Origin: an uncultured Clostridia bacterium
GTDB taxonomy: Bacteria; Bacillota; Clostridia; Oscillospirales; CAG-272
Assembly (NCBI GenBank): GCA_904501765.1
Contig: CAJGCM010000006.1
Span: 1 to 46,697 of the forward strand
DNA: 46,697 bases
Direction of reading: 5' to 3'
The notes under the pieces were generated by a model. It made no database searches and was not told where the DNA came from. It saw nothing but the letters and a program-made list of their open reading frames with translations. The translations under genes were made by a program, and so were the position numbers. Below, piece by piece: positions 32,887 to 41,927 of this stretch (within the stretch, counting starts at the first letter, position 1; the number at the start of each line of letters is the position of its first letter).

Positions 32887-34312
32887 AGTAAATTTTACTT
32901 TTGAGTACGAAAATATTTTTTCTTCCGCCTCGGGATATGAAATATTTTATGCAGTAAAATCGGCTATTGCGGATTTTGGAATGGAAGAAGACCTAAAAAA
33001 AGGCGTAGTCGTTGGCTTTTCCGGAGGCGGGGATTCGGTTTTGTTGCTGCTTGCTTTGCTTAACTTGAAAAAAAGCTATGATTTTCCCCTTGCAGCCATT
33101 CACGTGAATCACGGAATAAGAGGCGAGGAGGCGGATTATGACCAAAGCTTTTCTGAAGAATTTTGCCGATATCTCTGTGTACCTTATTTTTCAAAGAGAG
33201 TTGACGTTCCCCTTTATTCCGGGACACGGAAAATCGGAACAGAGGAAGCGGCAAGGGAGTTGCGCTATGCAGCCTTTGAGGAAATAATTTCCTCGCACCC
33301 TGAATATAATACCGTAGCAACTGCTCACAACGCCACCGATAATACGGAAACCGTTGTTTTTAATATTTTGCGTGGAAGCGGGGCGAGAGGACTTTCGGGG
33401 ATAGCGCCGAAAAGGGGAAAAATAATAAGACCTATTATTTATATTCCAAAGGAAAAAATTACGGCATTTCTATCCGAAAACAGAATTCCTTACGTTACCG
33501 ACAGCACTAATAATTCTCTTGATTATACAAGGAATTACATCAGACATAAAATTCTGCCCGAATTTAAAGTTCTTAATGGTGATTATGAATCTTCTGTAAC
33601 AAAAATTACCGCAGCTATTAGAGAAGATGAAAGCTTTATTAACAGTATAGCGGACGAGTTTATTGAGAAAAATTATAAGTGTGGTAGAATGTTCTGTGAT
33701 TTGCTTCGTTCTCAGCCTAAAGCGCTGCTCTTCAGAGTTTTGAGAGGAATGGCGGAGAAGGTTGGAATCAGCTCTCTCGAGCGTGTGCATGTTGCAAAAA
33801 TCATGGAACTTTTATGCAGAGGCGGTAATTTTTCCTTTGACGTACCGATGGGATTTCGTTTTATCTCGGAATATGGATTTTGCTTTTTTGAGAAAAAAAG
33901 CGACAGAATAGAAAAGCTTACCGTAAACGATAAAGCCTATCCGCTTACCCTTGGAGCTAATATCGTCGAAGATTTAGGCGTTGTAATAACTCTTTCCTAT
34001 GATAAAACTGAAATTTTTTCTTCAAATGTTTACAAATTTTCAATACAAGTAAAATTGCCATTTGATATAATATTAAATGATTTGTACGTACGTACGAAAA
34101 AAGATGGGGATTCTTATTTTTACGGCGGTATGACAAGGAGCGTTAAAAAGCTTTTTTCAGACAAGAAAATACCAAAGGAAAAGCGAATGAGAATGCCTGT
34201 TGTTTGTGATAAATCGGGAATCCTTTGGATTCCGGGCTTTGGCGTCAGATGTACAGGTGACGACACTCGGGCAGAAAATCCGCTCTGGGTAACTGTGTAT
34301 GAACGCATATAA
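32879..34312 (+). CDS. tilS: tRNA(Ile)-lysidine synthase
   Basis: A 477-residue protein. The PP-loop ATP-binding motif SGGGDS is at residues 48-53, followed by AIHVNHGIRG, the EEAARELRYAAF segment, and VATAHNATDNTETV with the conserved ILRGSGARGLSGI block. The C-terminal domains (from about 240) carry ARVSGDGDSY-like features (DLYVRTKKDGDSYFYGG) and a KKLFSDKKIPKEKR motif. It converts C34 of the CAU anticodon tRNA-Ile to lysidine. In many Firmicutes tilS is followed by hpt and then ftsH; here ftsH follows directly, so hpt is absent from this site. Confidence 0.95.
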   Translation: MDKVNFTFEYENIFSSASGYEIFYAVKSAIADFGMEEDLKKGVVVGFSGGGDSVLLLLALLNLKKSYDFPLAAIHVNHGIRGEEADYDQSFSEEFCRYLCVPYFSKRVDVPLYSGTRKIGTEEAARELRYAAFEEIISSHPEYNTVATAHNATDNTETVVFNILRGSGARGLSGIAPKRGKIIRPIIYIPKEKITAFLSENRIPYVTDSTNNSLDYTRNYIRHKILPEFKVLNGDYESSVTKITAAIREDESFINSIADEFIEKNYKCGRMFCDLLRSQPKALLFRVLRGMAEKVGISSLERVHVAKIMELLCRGGNFSFDVPMGFRFISEYGFCFFEKKSDRIEKLTVNDKAYPLTLGANIVEDLGVVITLSYDKTEIFSSNVYKFSIQVKLPFDIILNDLYVRTKKDGDSYFYGGMTRSVKKLFSDKKIPKEKRMRMPVVCDKSGILWIPGFGVRCTGDDTRAENPLWVTVYERI

Positions 34313-34370
34313 GTCCGTCATTATAAATAAATTGCCTATGGCTAAATAAAGAAAGGCTTGGAAGTACTTA

Positions 34371-36647
34371 ATGAAGTCCAATTTTAAAAGCATAGCATTG
34401 CTTCTTATCATCGTATTAGCCGTAATATCTATGGTTTCCGTGTTTACTACTTCGATGCTTGCTGAGGAAGGCTTGAATTACAGCGATGTTGTCGAGATGT
34501 TTAACGAGGACCGTGTAGTAGAAGCGGTGGTTGACGAAAACCTCAATCTTACTCTTAAAGCTTATAAATATGCTACCGATAAAGACGGAAACTTGAAGCT
34601 TGACAACAGCGGTAAGCCTTATTTTGAAAAGGTTGAGGACAAAAATGAATATAAGGTGTACACTTACGTGTACCGCATCGGATACAGCTTCCAGCTTTCT
34701 CACATAAACGAACTTGCTGAAAGAAATATGACCGAGCGTGACGAGAATAATAATCCGAAATATAACAACCTTAAATTTTACGATTTTGAGGCTGTTCCTG
34801 AAACACCTTGGTACGTTTCATATCTTCCTTATATAATCTTCGCCCTTCTTCTTGGAGGACTTTGGTTCTTCCTTATGAGACAGGCAAACGGCGCAGGCGG
34901 CAAAATGAATTCCTTTGCCAAGTCGAAGGCAAAGCTTTCGAATGACAAAAACGCGGTTAAATTCGCCGATGTCGCAGGGGCCGACGAGGAAAAGGAAGAG
35001 CTTGAAGAGGTCGTCGAATTCCTGAAAAATCCCGCAAAATTTGTGAAGCTCGGTGCAAGAATTCCCAGAGGCGTTCTTTTAGTAGGCCCTCCCGGTACAG
35101 GTAAAACCCTTCTTGCCAAGGCGGTAGCCGGAGAAGCGGGGGTACCGTTCTTCTCCATATCCGGCTCGGATTTCGTGGAGATGTATGTCGGTGTCGGAGC
35201 TTCCCGCGTAAGAGATTTGTTTGATAACGCAAGAAAAACTCCTGCAAGTATTATTTTCATAGACGAAATAGATGCCGTAGGACGTCACAGAGGCGCAGGA
35301 CTTGGCGGTGGTCACGATGAGCGTGAGCAGACCCTGAACCAGCTTCTTGTAGAAATGGACGGCTTCGGAACAAATTCAGGTGTTATAGTTATGGCGGCAA
35401 CTAACCGTCCTGACATTCTTGACCCTGCGCTTCTTCGACCAGGACGCTTTGACAGAAGAATTACAGTTAATTATCCCGATATGAAGGGCAGAGAAGCCAT
35501 TCTTAAGGTTCATTGCAGAAACAAACCCTTGGAAGCAACTGTTGACTTGCAGAAAATTGCCCAGACCACAATAGGCTTCACCGGCGCTGAGCTTGCTAAC
35601 CTTCTTAATGAAGCGGCGCTTCTTGCGGCGAAGAAGAATAAGGCTCTTATCGGTATGGAGGATATTGAGGCTTCTTACATGAAGCTCCTTCTCGGACCGC
35701 AGAAAAAGAGCAAGGTAAGACGTGATGCTGACAATAAGCTTTGCGCTTATCACGAGGCGGGTCACGCAGTAGCATCATATTACTGTAAGCATACAGACCC
35801 TGTAAAGCATATAACAATCATTCCCGCAGGCTCTGCAGGCGGCGTTACCATAAGTGTACCTACCGAAGACAGAATGGGTGCAACAAGGAACGAAATGCTT
35901 GACAGAATAGTTCTTTCTCTTGGTGGTAGAGTTGCTGAGGAAATTGTCCTTGACGATATTTCCACAGGAGCATCCAACGATATTCAACAGGCTACCGGTA
36001 TTGCGAGAAATATGGTAACGAGATACGGTATGAGCAAAAAGCTCGGAACTGTGTTATATGGCTCTGAGCATTCTGAGGACGAGGTATTCCTTGGAAGAGA
36101 TTTCTCCTCCGGTAAGAATTATTCCGAGCAGACTGCAGCGCAGATTGACGAGGAAATAAGAAGCATTATTAACGATGCTTACGAAATCTGCCGCACTCAC
36201 CTTACTGAGCATATTGATAAGCTTCATTTCGTAGCAAACTTCCTTCTCAAGAATGAATTTATGGACGACGAGCAGTTCCGTGCTTGTATGGAATCCGATA
36301 ATCCCACGATGGAGGAAATTGAGCAGATTGCAAAGGAAAAAGCTCGAGTAAGTGAGGAGGAAAACAAAACCGCTCACGAAAACAACGCAAAGGCAGAGGA
36401 AGATGTACGCAAGGCGAAGGATAAGGCCGATAGAGAAGCATATGATAACGAGGATATGCTTGACAGGTTCTTCCGCAATATGCAAAACCCCGCCGCTCCC
36501 GTTGATATAGAGCCCGAAAGACCTGTCAGTGACGACGATACTGTTAACACTGAAGATATCAAGGAAAAAGAGCAAAACGACGGCGCTGAAAGCACTACTT
36601 CTGACGTAAATGGTGAAAACAGCGACGATGAGAATAAAAGCAACTGA
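34371..36647 (+). CDS. ftsH: ATP-dependent zinc metalloprotease FtsH
   Basis: A 758-residue membrane AAA protease, longer than the usual 600-680. A transmembrane segment (about 8-30) is followed by an extracytoplasmic domain of about 115 residues and a second transmembrane segment (about 148-170). The AAA module has Walker A GPPGTGKT (239-246), Walker B SIIFIDEIDAVG and the second region of homology RPGRFDRRI. The zinc site is His461-Glu462 and His465 (HEAGH), with the third ligand in a later Asp segment. The extra length is an acidic, low-complexity C-terminal tail (about 650-758) rich in Glu, Asp, Lys and Asn. It degrades membrane and short-lived cytosolic proteins. A terminator follows. 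Confidence 0.97.
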   Translation: MKSNFKSIALLLIIVLAVISMVSVFTTSMLAEEGLNYSDVVEMFNEDRVVEAVVDENLNLTLKAYKYATDKDGNLKLDNSGKPYFEKVEDKNEYKVYTYVYRIGYSFQLSHINELAERNMTERDENNNPKYNNLKFYDFEAVPETPWYVSYLPYIIFALLLGGLWFFLMRQANGAGGKMNSFAKSKAKLSNDKNAVKFADVAGADEEKEELEEVVEFLKNPAKFVKLGARIPRGVLLVGPPGTGKTLLAKAVAGEAGVPFFSISGSDFVEMYVGVGASRVRDLFDNARKTPASIIFIDEIDAVGRHRGAGLGGGHDEREQTLNQLLVEMDGFGTNSGVIVMAATNRPDILDPALLRPGRFDRRITVNYPDMKGREAILKVHCRNKPLEATVDLQKIAQTTIGFTGAELANLLNEAALLAAKKNKALIGMEDIEASYMKLLLGPQKKSKVRRDADNKLCAYHEAGHAVASYYCKHTDPVKHITIIPAGSAGGVTISVPTEDRMGATRNEMLDRIVLSLGGRVAEEIVLDDISTGASNDIQQATGIARNMVTRYGMSKKLGTVLYGSEHSEDEVFLGRDFSSGKNYSEQTAAQIDEEIRSIINDAYEICRTHLTEHIDKLHFVANFLLKNEFMDDEQFRACMESDNPTMEEIEQIAKEKARVSEEENKTAHENNAKAEEDVRKAKDKADREAYDNEDMLDRFFRNMQNPAAPVDIEPERPVSDDDTVNTEDIKEKEQNDGAESTTSDVNGENSDDENKSN

Positions 36648-36662
36648 TTTTAAATAGTTTTT

Positions 36663-36695
36663 CAGAGGCATTGATATCAATGCCTCTGTTTTTTA
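36663..36695 (+). terminator. Intrinsic terminator after ftsH
   Basis: The palindromic hairpin CAGAGGCATTGA/TCAATGCCTCTG (36663-36674 with 36677-36688) is followed by seven T. It closes the gdpP-to-ftsH block. Confidence 0.9.
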
Positions 36696-36748
36696 TAAAT
36701 TGCGTCTTACAGCTATTACTCACAAGTCCTATTAAAAAAATACAAGAA

Positions 36749-36782
36749 ACAAAAATACCGCATCGATTTACGATGCGGTATT
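36749..36782 (-). terminator. Intrinsic terminator of the decarboxylase operon
   Basis: The 12-bp stem AATACCGCATCG/CGATGCGGTATT (36754-36765 with 36771-36782) reads, on the minus strand, into a T-rich tail (TTTTTGTTTC). It is 21 bases past the oadA stop. Confidence 0.82.
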
Positions 36783-36802
36783 CTTTAATAAATTCTATTT
36801 GC

Positions 36803-38206
36803 TTAAATGGTGTGAATTCCGTTGGCGGAATCTGCGTTACCGTCAAGCATATAGGTCTGTCTTTTTCTCCATTCGAAGAACTTTATTGCAACCTGCTCGA
36901 ACAGAGCGAGAGAAAGAAGGTCCTCATCCTGCTCCTGATAAGGAGCAACTCTCTCTGTAAGAGTGGGAATTTCGGGAGCAATCTTATCAGCGGGTCTGTA
37001 ATCAATAATCTGGTCCTCGCCGATTATCTTCTTTCTGAATTCGTCCGAAATAGGAGCGGGGCATCTTCCGTATTCTCCTCTTACAAGACCCTTGAATTCC
37101 TTAGTAACTCTCGCATATCTGCCCTCGTTAGCGAAAATAACATTGTTGACAGCCTGCGTACCTACAATCTGCGATGTGGGAGTTACAAGAGGAGGGAACC
37201 CTGCATCCTCACGTACCTTAGCAACCTCTTCGAGAACAGCCTCCAGCTTGTCGGATTTTCCTGCCATCTTAAGCTGGGAGATAAGGTTGGAAAGCATACC
37301 GCCGGGAACCTGGTAACGAAGAGCGTTTACGTCTACCTTAAGTACCTTGGGGTCGATAAGACCTGATGCAAGGTATTTTTCTCTGATAGTATTGAAGTAC
37401 TTGGAAACCACATCGAGCTTTTCAAGAGAAAGTCCTGTGTCATGGGGAGTACCTGCAAGGGTAGCAACGATAGATTCGGTAGGAGCGTGAGAGGTACCCA
37501 TTGCAAGAGGTGAAATAGAGGTATCAACACCGTCTACGTCGGCCTCTATAGCCTTAAGAAGAGTCATAGAAGCAAGACCGGAGGTGTAGTGTGTGTGAAG
37601 CTGAATAGGAATCTTAACTGTGCTCTTAATGGTCTTTACGAGCTGATAAGCCTCGTAGGGCTTAAGAAGACCGGACATATCCTTGATACAGATGGAGTTA
37701 GCGCCCATTTCCTCAAGCTGCTTTGCATATTGAGCGAATCCCTCGTTTGTATGGAAGGGGGAGGTTGTGTAGGAGATAGCCGCCTGAACGTGACCGCCCT
37801 CTTTAATGGTAGCCCTAATTGCTGTTTCAAGGTTTCTTGCATCGTTAAGTGCGTCAAAAATACGGATAATGTCAATACCATTAGCAATTGATTTCTGAAC
37901 GAAATATTCAACAACATCGTCTGCGTAATGACGGTATCCGAGAATATTCTGTCCGCGGAAGAGCATTTGAAGCTTGGTATTTTTTACGTGGTTTTTGATA
38001 GTACGTAATCTTTCCCAAGGGTCCTCGTTGAGGAATCTCAAGCAGGAGTCAAAGGTAGCGCCGCCCCAGGCCTCAAGGGAGTAGTAACCAACCTGGTCCA
38101 TAGCATCAAGAATGGGAATCATCTCTTCTGTTGTCATTCTTGTAGCGGCAAGGGACTGATGGGAGTCACGAAGCACTGTTTCTGTTATAAGAAGCTTTTT
38201 TGCCAT
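36803..38206 (-). CDS. oadA: Oxaloacetate decarboxylase alpha subunit / 5S-type carboxyltransferase, without biotin domain
   Basis: A 467-residue protein covering the DRE-TIM-like carboxyltransferase barrel and the conserved C-terminal region but no biotinyl domain. LLITETVLRDSHQSLAATRM holds metal and substrate residues, IRIFDALND, the Lys-containing CIKDMSGLL and the metal His pair in QLHTHYTSG. Members move the carboxyl group between oxaloacetate/pyruvate and biotin. The biotin carrier is encoded separately at 39660-40082. It is last in the minus-strand order 12S-like, oadG, biotin carrier, oadB, oadA. The split architecture equals the 5S subunit of Propionibacterium transcarboxylase as well as OadA of sodium pumps. 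Confidence 0.92.
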   Translation of the reverse strand: MAKKLLITETVLRDSHQSLAATRMTTEEMIPILDAMDQVGYYSLEAWGGATFDSCLRFLNEDPWERLRTIKNHVKNTKLQMLFRGQNILGYRHYADDVVEYFVQKSIANGIDIIRIFDALNDARNLETAIRATIKEGGHVQAAISYTTSPFHTNEGFAQYAKQLEEMGANSICIKDMSGLLKPYEAYQLVKTIKSTVKIPIQLHTHYTSGLASMTLLKAIEADVDGVDTSISPLAMGTSHAPTESIVATLAGTPHDTGLSLEKLDVVSKYFNTIREKYLASGLIDPKVLKVDVNALRYQVPGGMLSNLISQLKMAGKSDKLEAVLEEVAKVREDAGFPPLVTPTSQIVGTQAVNNVIFANEGRYARVTKEFKGLVRGEYGRCPAPISDEFRKKIIGEDQIIDYRPADKIAPEIPTLTERVAPYQEQDEDLLSLALFEQVAIKFFEWRKRQTYMLDGNADSANGIHTI

Positions 38207-38242
38207 TTTATTTGTCCTTTCATATTTCTCTTAAGAGTGGGG

Positions 38243-39634
38243 TTAGCCTAAGAAACTCAGGAACACACCCGCAGCAACTGCAGATCCGATAACACCAGCA
38301 ACGTTCGGTCCCATAGCGTGCATGAGAAGGAAGTTGGAGGGATCAGCCTTACGTCCCTCGTCCTGTGCAACTCTCGCTGCCATAGGAACGGCGGATACGC
38401 CTGCAGAGCCGATAAGGGGATTGATTTTACCGCCTGTGAGCTTGCACATAATCTTTCCGACGAGAAGACCGCCGACAGTGGAAAGAATAAATGCGCAAAG
38501 ACCGAGTACGATTATGTAAATGGTTCTTAACTGAAGGAAGTTTTCCGCATTCGCGGTAGCTCCAACGGAAACGCCTAAGAATATCGTAATGATATTGCAA
38601 AGCTCGTTCTGAGCGGTTTTTGAAAGACGGTCGGTAACTCCTGTTACGTTGAACAGGTTACCAAGCATAAGGAAGCCTACGAGAGGAGCAGCATCGGGTA
38701 CTATCATAACCACAAGAAGCGTAACTACAATGGGGAAGATAACCTTCTCTGTTTTGGAAACAGGGCGAAGGTTTGTCATCTTAATCTTACGCTCAGCCTC
38801 TGTTGTAAGAAGACGCATGAAGGGAGGCTGAATGATAGGAATAAGAGCCATGTACGAGTATGCCGCTATTGCGATAGCGCCGAGAAGCTGAGGAGCAAGC
38901 TCCTTTGTAACAAGAATTGCGGTAGGTCCGTCAGCTCCGCCGATAATACCGATAGCACCGGCTTCCATAGGTGTGAATCCAAGGAAGAGAGCGAAGAAGA
39001 AAGCGGCAAATACGCCAAGCTGAGCGCCGGCTCCCATAAGAAGGGACTTGGGATTTGCGATAAGAGGAGTAAAGTCGGTCATAGCGCCAACACCCATAAA
39101 TATAAGTGAGGGATAAATACCGAGCTTAACACCGAGATAGAGTATGTCAACAAGACCGCCGTTGTTTATAACCTCACCTATCATAGTAGACATCTTAATG
39201 TGGAAGCTACCGTCAAAGGTCATGGTGTTACCAAGATAGAGATTGAAATTATTGATAAACTCAGGTGTTTTTACAACTGCGTCGGTTATTAAGATTTGTC
39301 CTTTTTCAATTATGAAATTAGAGTCACCGATAGCGGATAAGAACGCTTCCATATTCGGGGCAAGTATACCGGTTATTTCACCGGATTCGCTTACGGCGAG
39401 GTAATAATCGTCAAAGAAGAAATCCATATGCATAAGGTTTGCTCCGGGAAGGTTCGCAAGAAGCATACCGAATGCGATGGGCAAAAGCAGAAGCGGCTCA
39501 AACTTTTTAACAATGGCAAGATAGAAGAGTACACCTATTATAACGTACATAATCAAGTATTGCCACCAGTTCGATTCGCCAAACAGCTTAGCTATGCCCG
39601 TTGTGGAAAGAAATTCGGAAATTGCATCAAACAT
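38243..39634 (-). CDS. oadB: Sodium-translocating decarboxylase beta subunit
   Basis: A 463-residue integral membrane protein, somewhat longer than typical OadB/GcdB. Conserved blocks are LLLLPIAFGMLLANLPG (about 50-64), IYPSLIFMGVGAMTDFTPLIANPK (173-196), EAGAIGIIGGADGPTAI and GSAGVSAVPMAARVAQ. It decarboxylates carboxybiotin and couples this to sodium export. Between the first block and the GVGAMTDF block there are about 90 residues with a loop rich in acidic and aromatic residues (66-158), longer than the short linker expected there. It is co-transcribed with the biotin carrier upstream (25-base gap) and oadA downstream. Confidence 0.93.
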   Translation of the reverse strand: MFDAISEFLSTTGIAKLFGESNWWQYLIMYVIIGVLFYLAIVKKFEPLLLLPIAFGMLLANLPGANLMHMDFFFDDYYLAVSESGEITGILAPNMEAFLSAIGDSNFIIEKGQILITDAVVKTPEFINNFNLYLGNTMTFDGSFHIKMSTMIGEVINNGGLVDILYLGVKLGIYPSLIFMGVGAMTDFTPLIANPKSLLMGAGAQLGVFAAFFFALFLGFTPMEAGAIGIIGGADGPTAILVTKELAPQLLGAIAIAAYSYMALIPIIQPPFMRLLTTEAERKIKMTNLRPVSKTEKVIFPIVVTLLVVMIVPDAAPLVGFLMLGNLFNVTGVTDRLSKTAQNELCNIITIFLGVSVGATANAENFLQLRTIYIIVLGLCAFILSTVGGLLVGKIMCKLTGGKINPLIGSAGVSAVPMAARVAQDEGRKADPSNFLLMHAMGPNVAGVIGSAVAAGVFLSFLG

Positions 39635-39659
39635 AGCTTAAACCTCTCCTTATAATTAA

Positions 39660-40082
39660 TTAAGAGAGAGAAGCAAGAATGTCGCCGGCAGAAACGGAAG
39701 CGCCCTTCTGAACGTTAACAGATGCGATAACGCCATCCTGGGGAGCTGGAATATCGTTTTCCATTTTCATAGCCTCAAGGACGCAGATAACGTCGCCCTT
39801 CTTAACAGCCTGACCTGCGGAAACCTTAATATCAAGGATAGTTCCGGGCATAGGAGCTGTAACGGATACGGAGCCAGCTGAAGCAGCAGGCGCTTTAGGA
39901 GCTGCGGGAGCAGGAGCGGGAGTCTTAGGAGCTGCAGGAGCTGCAGGAGTTGCGGGAGCTGCGGGAGCCGCAGGAGCTGCATACGTAGGAGCAGTATATA
40001 CGGGAGCGGATGCACCGCCCGTCACTTCTTCAACAACAACCTCGTAGGAGGTACCGTTTACGGTTATATTGTATTTTTTCAT
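39660..40082 (-). CDS. Biotin carboxyl carrier protein of the decarboxylase complex
   Basis: A 140-residue protein. The N-terminal 25 residues (MKKYNITVNGTSYEVVVEEV) are followed by a flexible Ala/Pro-rich linker (about 27-70) and a biotinyl domain with the attachment Lys106 in EAMKMEND. Such linkers let the biotin swing between carboxyltransferase and membrane pump. It corresponds to OadC/GcdC or the 1.3S subunit of transcarboxylase. Biotin rather than lipoate is indicated by AMKM. The linker coding DNA is repetitive, so assembly errors would be most likely here. Confidence 0.93.
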   Translation of the reverse strand: MKKYNITVNGTSYEVVVEEVTGGASAPVYTAPTYAAPAAPAAPATPAAPAAPKTPAPAPAAPKAPAASAGSVSVTAPMPGTILDIKVSAGQAVKKGDVICVLEAMKMENDIPAPQDGVIASVNVQKGASVSAGDILASLS

Positions 40083-40113
40083 TTTAAATAATTCCTTTCA
40101 GTCTGTTAATTTA

Positions 40114-40473
40114 TCAGTTTCGTTTAAAGGAAACAACTTTAAATTTAGCACCGGTGCTTTCGCTTTCTGCCATGGCTATAGCAGCAGCAATTGCCACGAT
40201 AACTTCCTCGTCGTTATAGCTTTGAGTAACAACGGGAGTGGCGCTTTCAACCACAGCTGGCGTATCGTCGGAGGTTGTGTTCTTTCCTGGCATATCGTGG
40301 AAGATTACCTTGAAAAGGTAAAGACAGAACCAGAGTATGCAAAGTACCGCAAAAACCGTACCCATACCGATAAGAAGCATTTTTCCTCCGAAGAGGAAGG
40401 TTTCCCAGCCTCCCATAGTGTTGATTATCGGTTCTGAATAATTTTCAGGCTCAACGCTTAATAAAAAGTTCAT
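40114..40473 (-). CDS. oadG: OadG-family gamma subunit of the sodium-pumping decarboxylase
   Basis: A 119-residue protein with one transmembrane segment (about 30-53: GMGTVFAVLCILWFCLYLFK) and a cytosolic tail ending in the conserved NDEEVIVAIAAAIAMAE helix. This is the OadG pattern; the subunit helps assemble alpha and beta subunits and in some members binds zinc. It lies between the 12S-like gene and the biotin carrier gene, with 17- and 31-base gaps. Confidence 0.87.
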   Translation of the reverse strand: MNFLLSVEPENYSEPIINTMGGWETFLFGGKMLLIGMGTVFAVLCILWFCLYLFKVIFHDMPGKNTTSDDTPAVVESATPVVTQSYNDEEVIVAIAAAIAMAESESTGAKFKVVSFKRN

Positions 40474-40490
40474 AATGCACCTCCCAGAGA

Positions 40491-41927
40491 TTAAAGAGGA
40501 AGAACCTTGAGTCCGGAAATGGAGCTTTGTCCTTTAGCGCATAACATCATAAGAGCAGAGCAGACTCTTGCCCTCATTTCGTTCATACCGATAATATCGT
40601 CGATATCACCGGAAGCAGCAGCTCTTGCAGGTGAAGAAACGGTCGCGCGCCATTCTTCAACAAGACTCTCTCTGGTTTTTTCGAGGGTTATATATTTATC
40701 CCAGGCAAATGCAACGCCGCTATCAGCGGGAAGAGCGCATATTTCAGCGTTATCCATGGCGTATACTATGTCCGCTCCAAGAGCCTTTGAACCGAGAAGC
40801 ACGAAAGCTGCTCCTATTGCGTTACCGGATACAACAGTAATTTTAGGAACTGTTGCGGTAATGTATGCGTTCGCAAGTCTTGCAAGCTCTGCGGCAAAGA
40901 AGTTATTTTCATTAGCCTTGCTCATAGTAAGACCGTCGGAATCAACGAGCGTTATAATGGGAAGCGAGAAGGAATTGCAGAAATTAACAAAACGGGAAAT
41001 CTTTCTTGCCGCAAAGGCGTCAAGCTTACCGTCGTTTTCTGCGTGAGCGGTTGCAACAATACCGCATTTTACACCTGCAACGGTCGCAAATGAGGTTTTT
41101 GCCGCAGGAGCGAAATTGCCGCAAAGCTCGTAGATAACTCCGTTATCTGCAACGGCAGCGCTGATAGCAAGAGCATCGCCGGAGAAGTCAACGTCACCGA
41201 GCATTCTGTTAAGGTTGTCGGTGCAGGTGGAAACGGAAATTCCCGAGTCGGAATTCATAGGTAAGAAGGATATAAGGCTTCTGATATACCCGATGCACTG
41301 AGGAGCATCAGCAGTGTAAGCAACGATGGTGTCCTGTGCGCCCTCTGCTCCGGAAAGAGTAGGGGAATAAACGTAAAGCTCTGCGTCATTCGCCTTAACG
41401 GTGATGTCAAACATCGCCGCGATAGCAGATGCCATGCCTATACATTTACCTGCAACGAAAGCAATCTGAGGGATTACGCCCGAAGCTTCTGTTACGCAGG
41501 TCATAATTCTTCCGTAAGCGGAAAGTCCTGCTGTTCCGGCGAATATATCCGTACCGTTGGAATTGAAGATTCCTACGATAGGAGCGCCGTTCTTGATTGC
41601 AAGCTTATAAAGCTCCTCAATCTTTTTTGCGTGACGCTCGTCGATAGCGCCGCCCATTCTTGAAGAATCCTCCGCAAAGGCAAAAGCAAGCTTGCCATCG
41701 ATAGCGCCGTATCCGCAGATTACTCCTTCAAATTCGTTCGATTTCTCTGTGGCTAAAAAGTCAGAGAAGCCGCGCTTTGTGTATGCGCTGATCTCAACGA
41801 AGGTTTCGCTGTCGAAGAGCATAGAAAGCTGGGCTCTGACATCCGAGCTCTCACTGGCAACAAGAGCCTCGCGAAGCTCAGATGCAGTGGGGAGCCCACA
41901 GATTTCAGTTTTTGAATATTTGTTCAA
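40491..41927 (-). CDS. Divergent 12S-type carboxyltransferase (MmdA/PccB-like)
   Basis: A 478-residue protein with the two crotonase-like halves of acyl-CoA carboxyltransferases, shorter than MmdA/PccB (about 510). Recognisable are DFLATEKSNEFEGVICGYG, GAIDERHAKKI, GVIPQIAFVAG and ATVPKITVVSGNAIGAAF. Several family motifs are changed: the SGGAR segment is SNGTD (123-127), GPCAGGAVY is GKCIGMASA (160-168), and the C-terminal DVPGFLPG is DSDGLTMS (329-336). The fold is clear but the acyl-CoA substrate is not. It is first gene of the operon. The best start is TTG 41927 with only a weak ribosome site; a strong GGAAGGAG lies about 33 bases upstream. Confidence 0.8.
   Translation of the reverse strand: MNKYSKTEICGLPTASELREALVASESSDVRAQLSMLFDSETFVEISAYTKRGFSDFLATEKSNEFEGVICGYGAIDGKLAFAFAEDSSRMGGAIDERHAKKIEELYKLAIKNGAPIVGIFNSNGTDIFAGTAGLSAYGRIMTCVTEASGVIPQIAFVAGKCIGMASAIAAMFDITVKANDAELYVYSPTLSGAEGAQDTIVAYTADAPQCIGYIRSLISFLPMNSDSGISVSTCTDNLNRMLGDVDFSGDALAISAAVADNGVIYELCGNFAPAAKTSFATVAGVKCGIVATAHAENDGKLDAFAARKISRFVNFCNSFSLPIITLVDSDGLTMSKANENNFFAAELARLANAYITATVPKITVVSGNAIGAAFVLLGSKALGADIVYAMDNAEICALPADSGVAFAWDKYITLEKTRESLVEEWRATVSSPARAAASGDIDDIIGMNEMRARVCSALMMLCAKGQSSISGLKVLPL

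Noticed and set aside
36671..37366. A 231-codon plus-strand frame across the ftsH terminator and oadA
   Set aside because: It starts inside a terminator and runs antisense to a well-supported gene; the translation looks random.
39860..40015. Repetitive DNA suggestive of a tandem repeat element
   Set aside because: It is simply the Ala/Pro linker of the biotin carrier in codon repeats, a normal feature of such proteins.
40507..41046. A 179-codon plus-strand frame antisense to the 12S-like gene
   Set aside because: It is a shadow of an Ala-rich gene; no promoter, ribosome site or family match.
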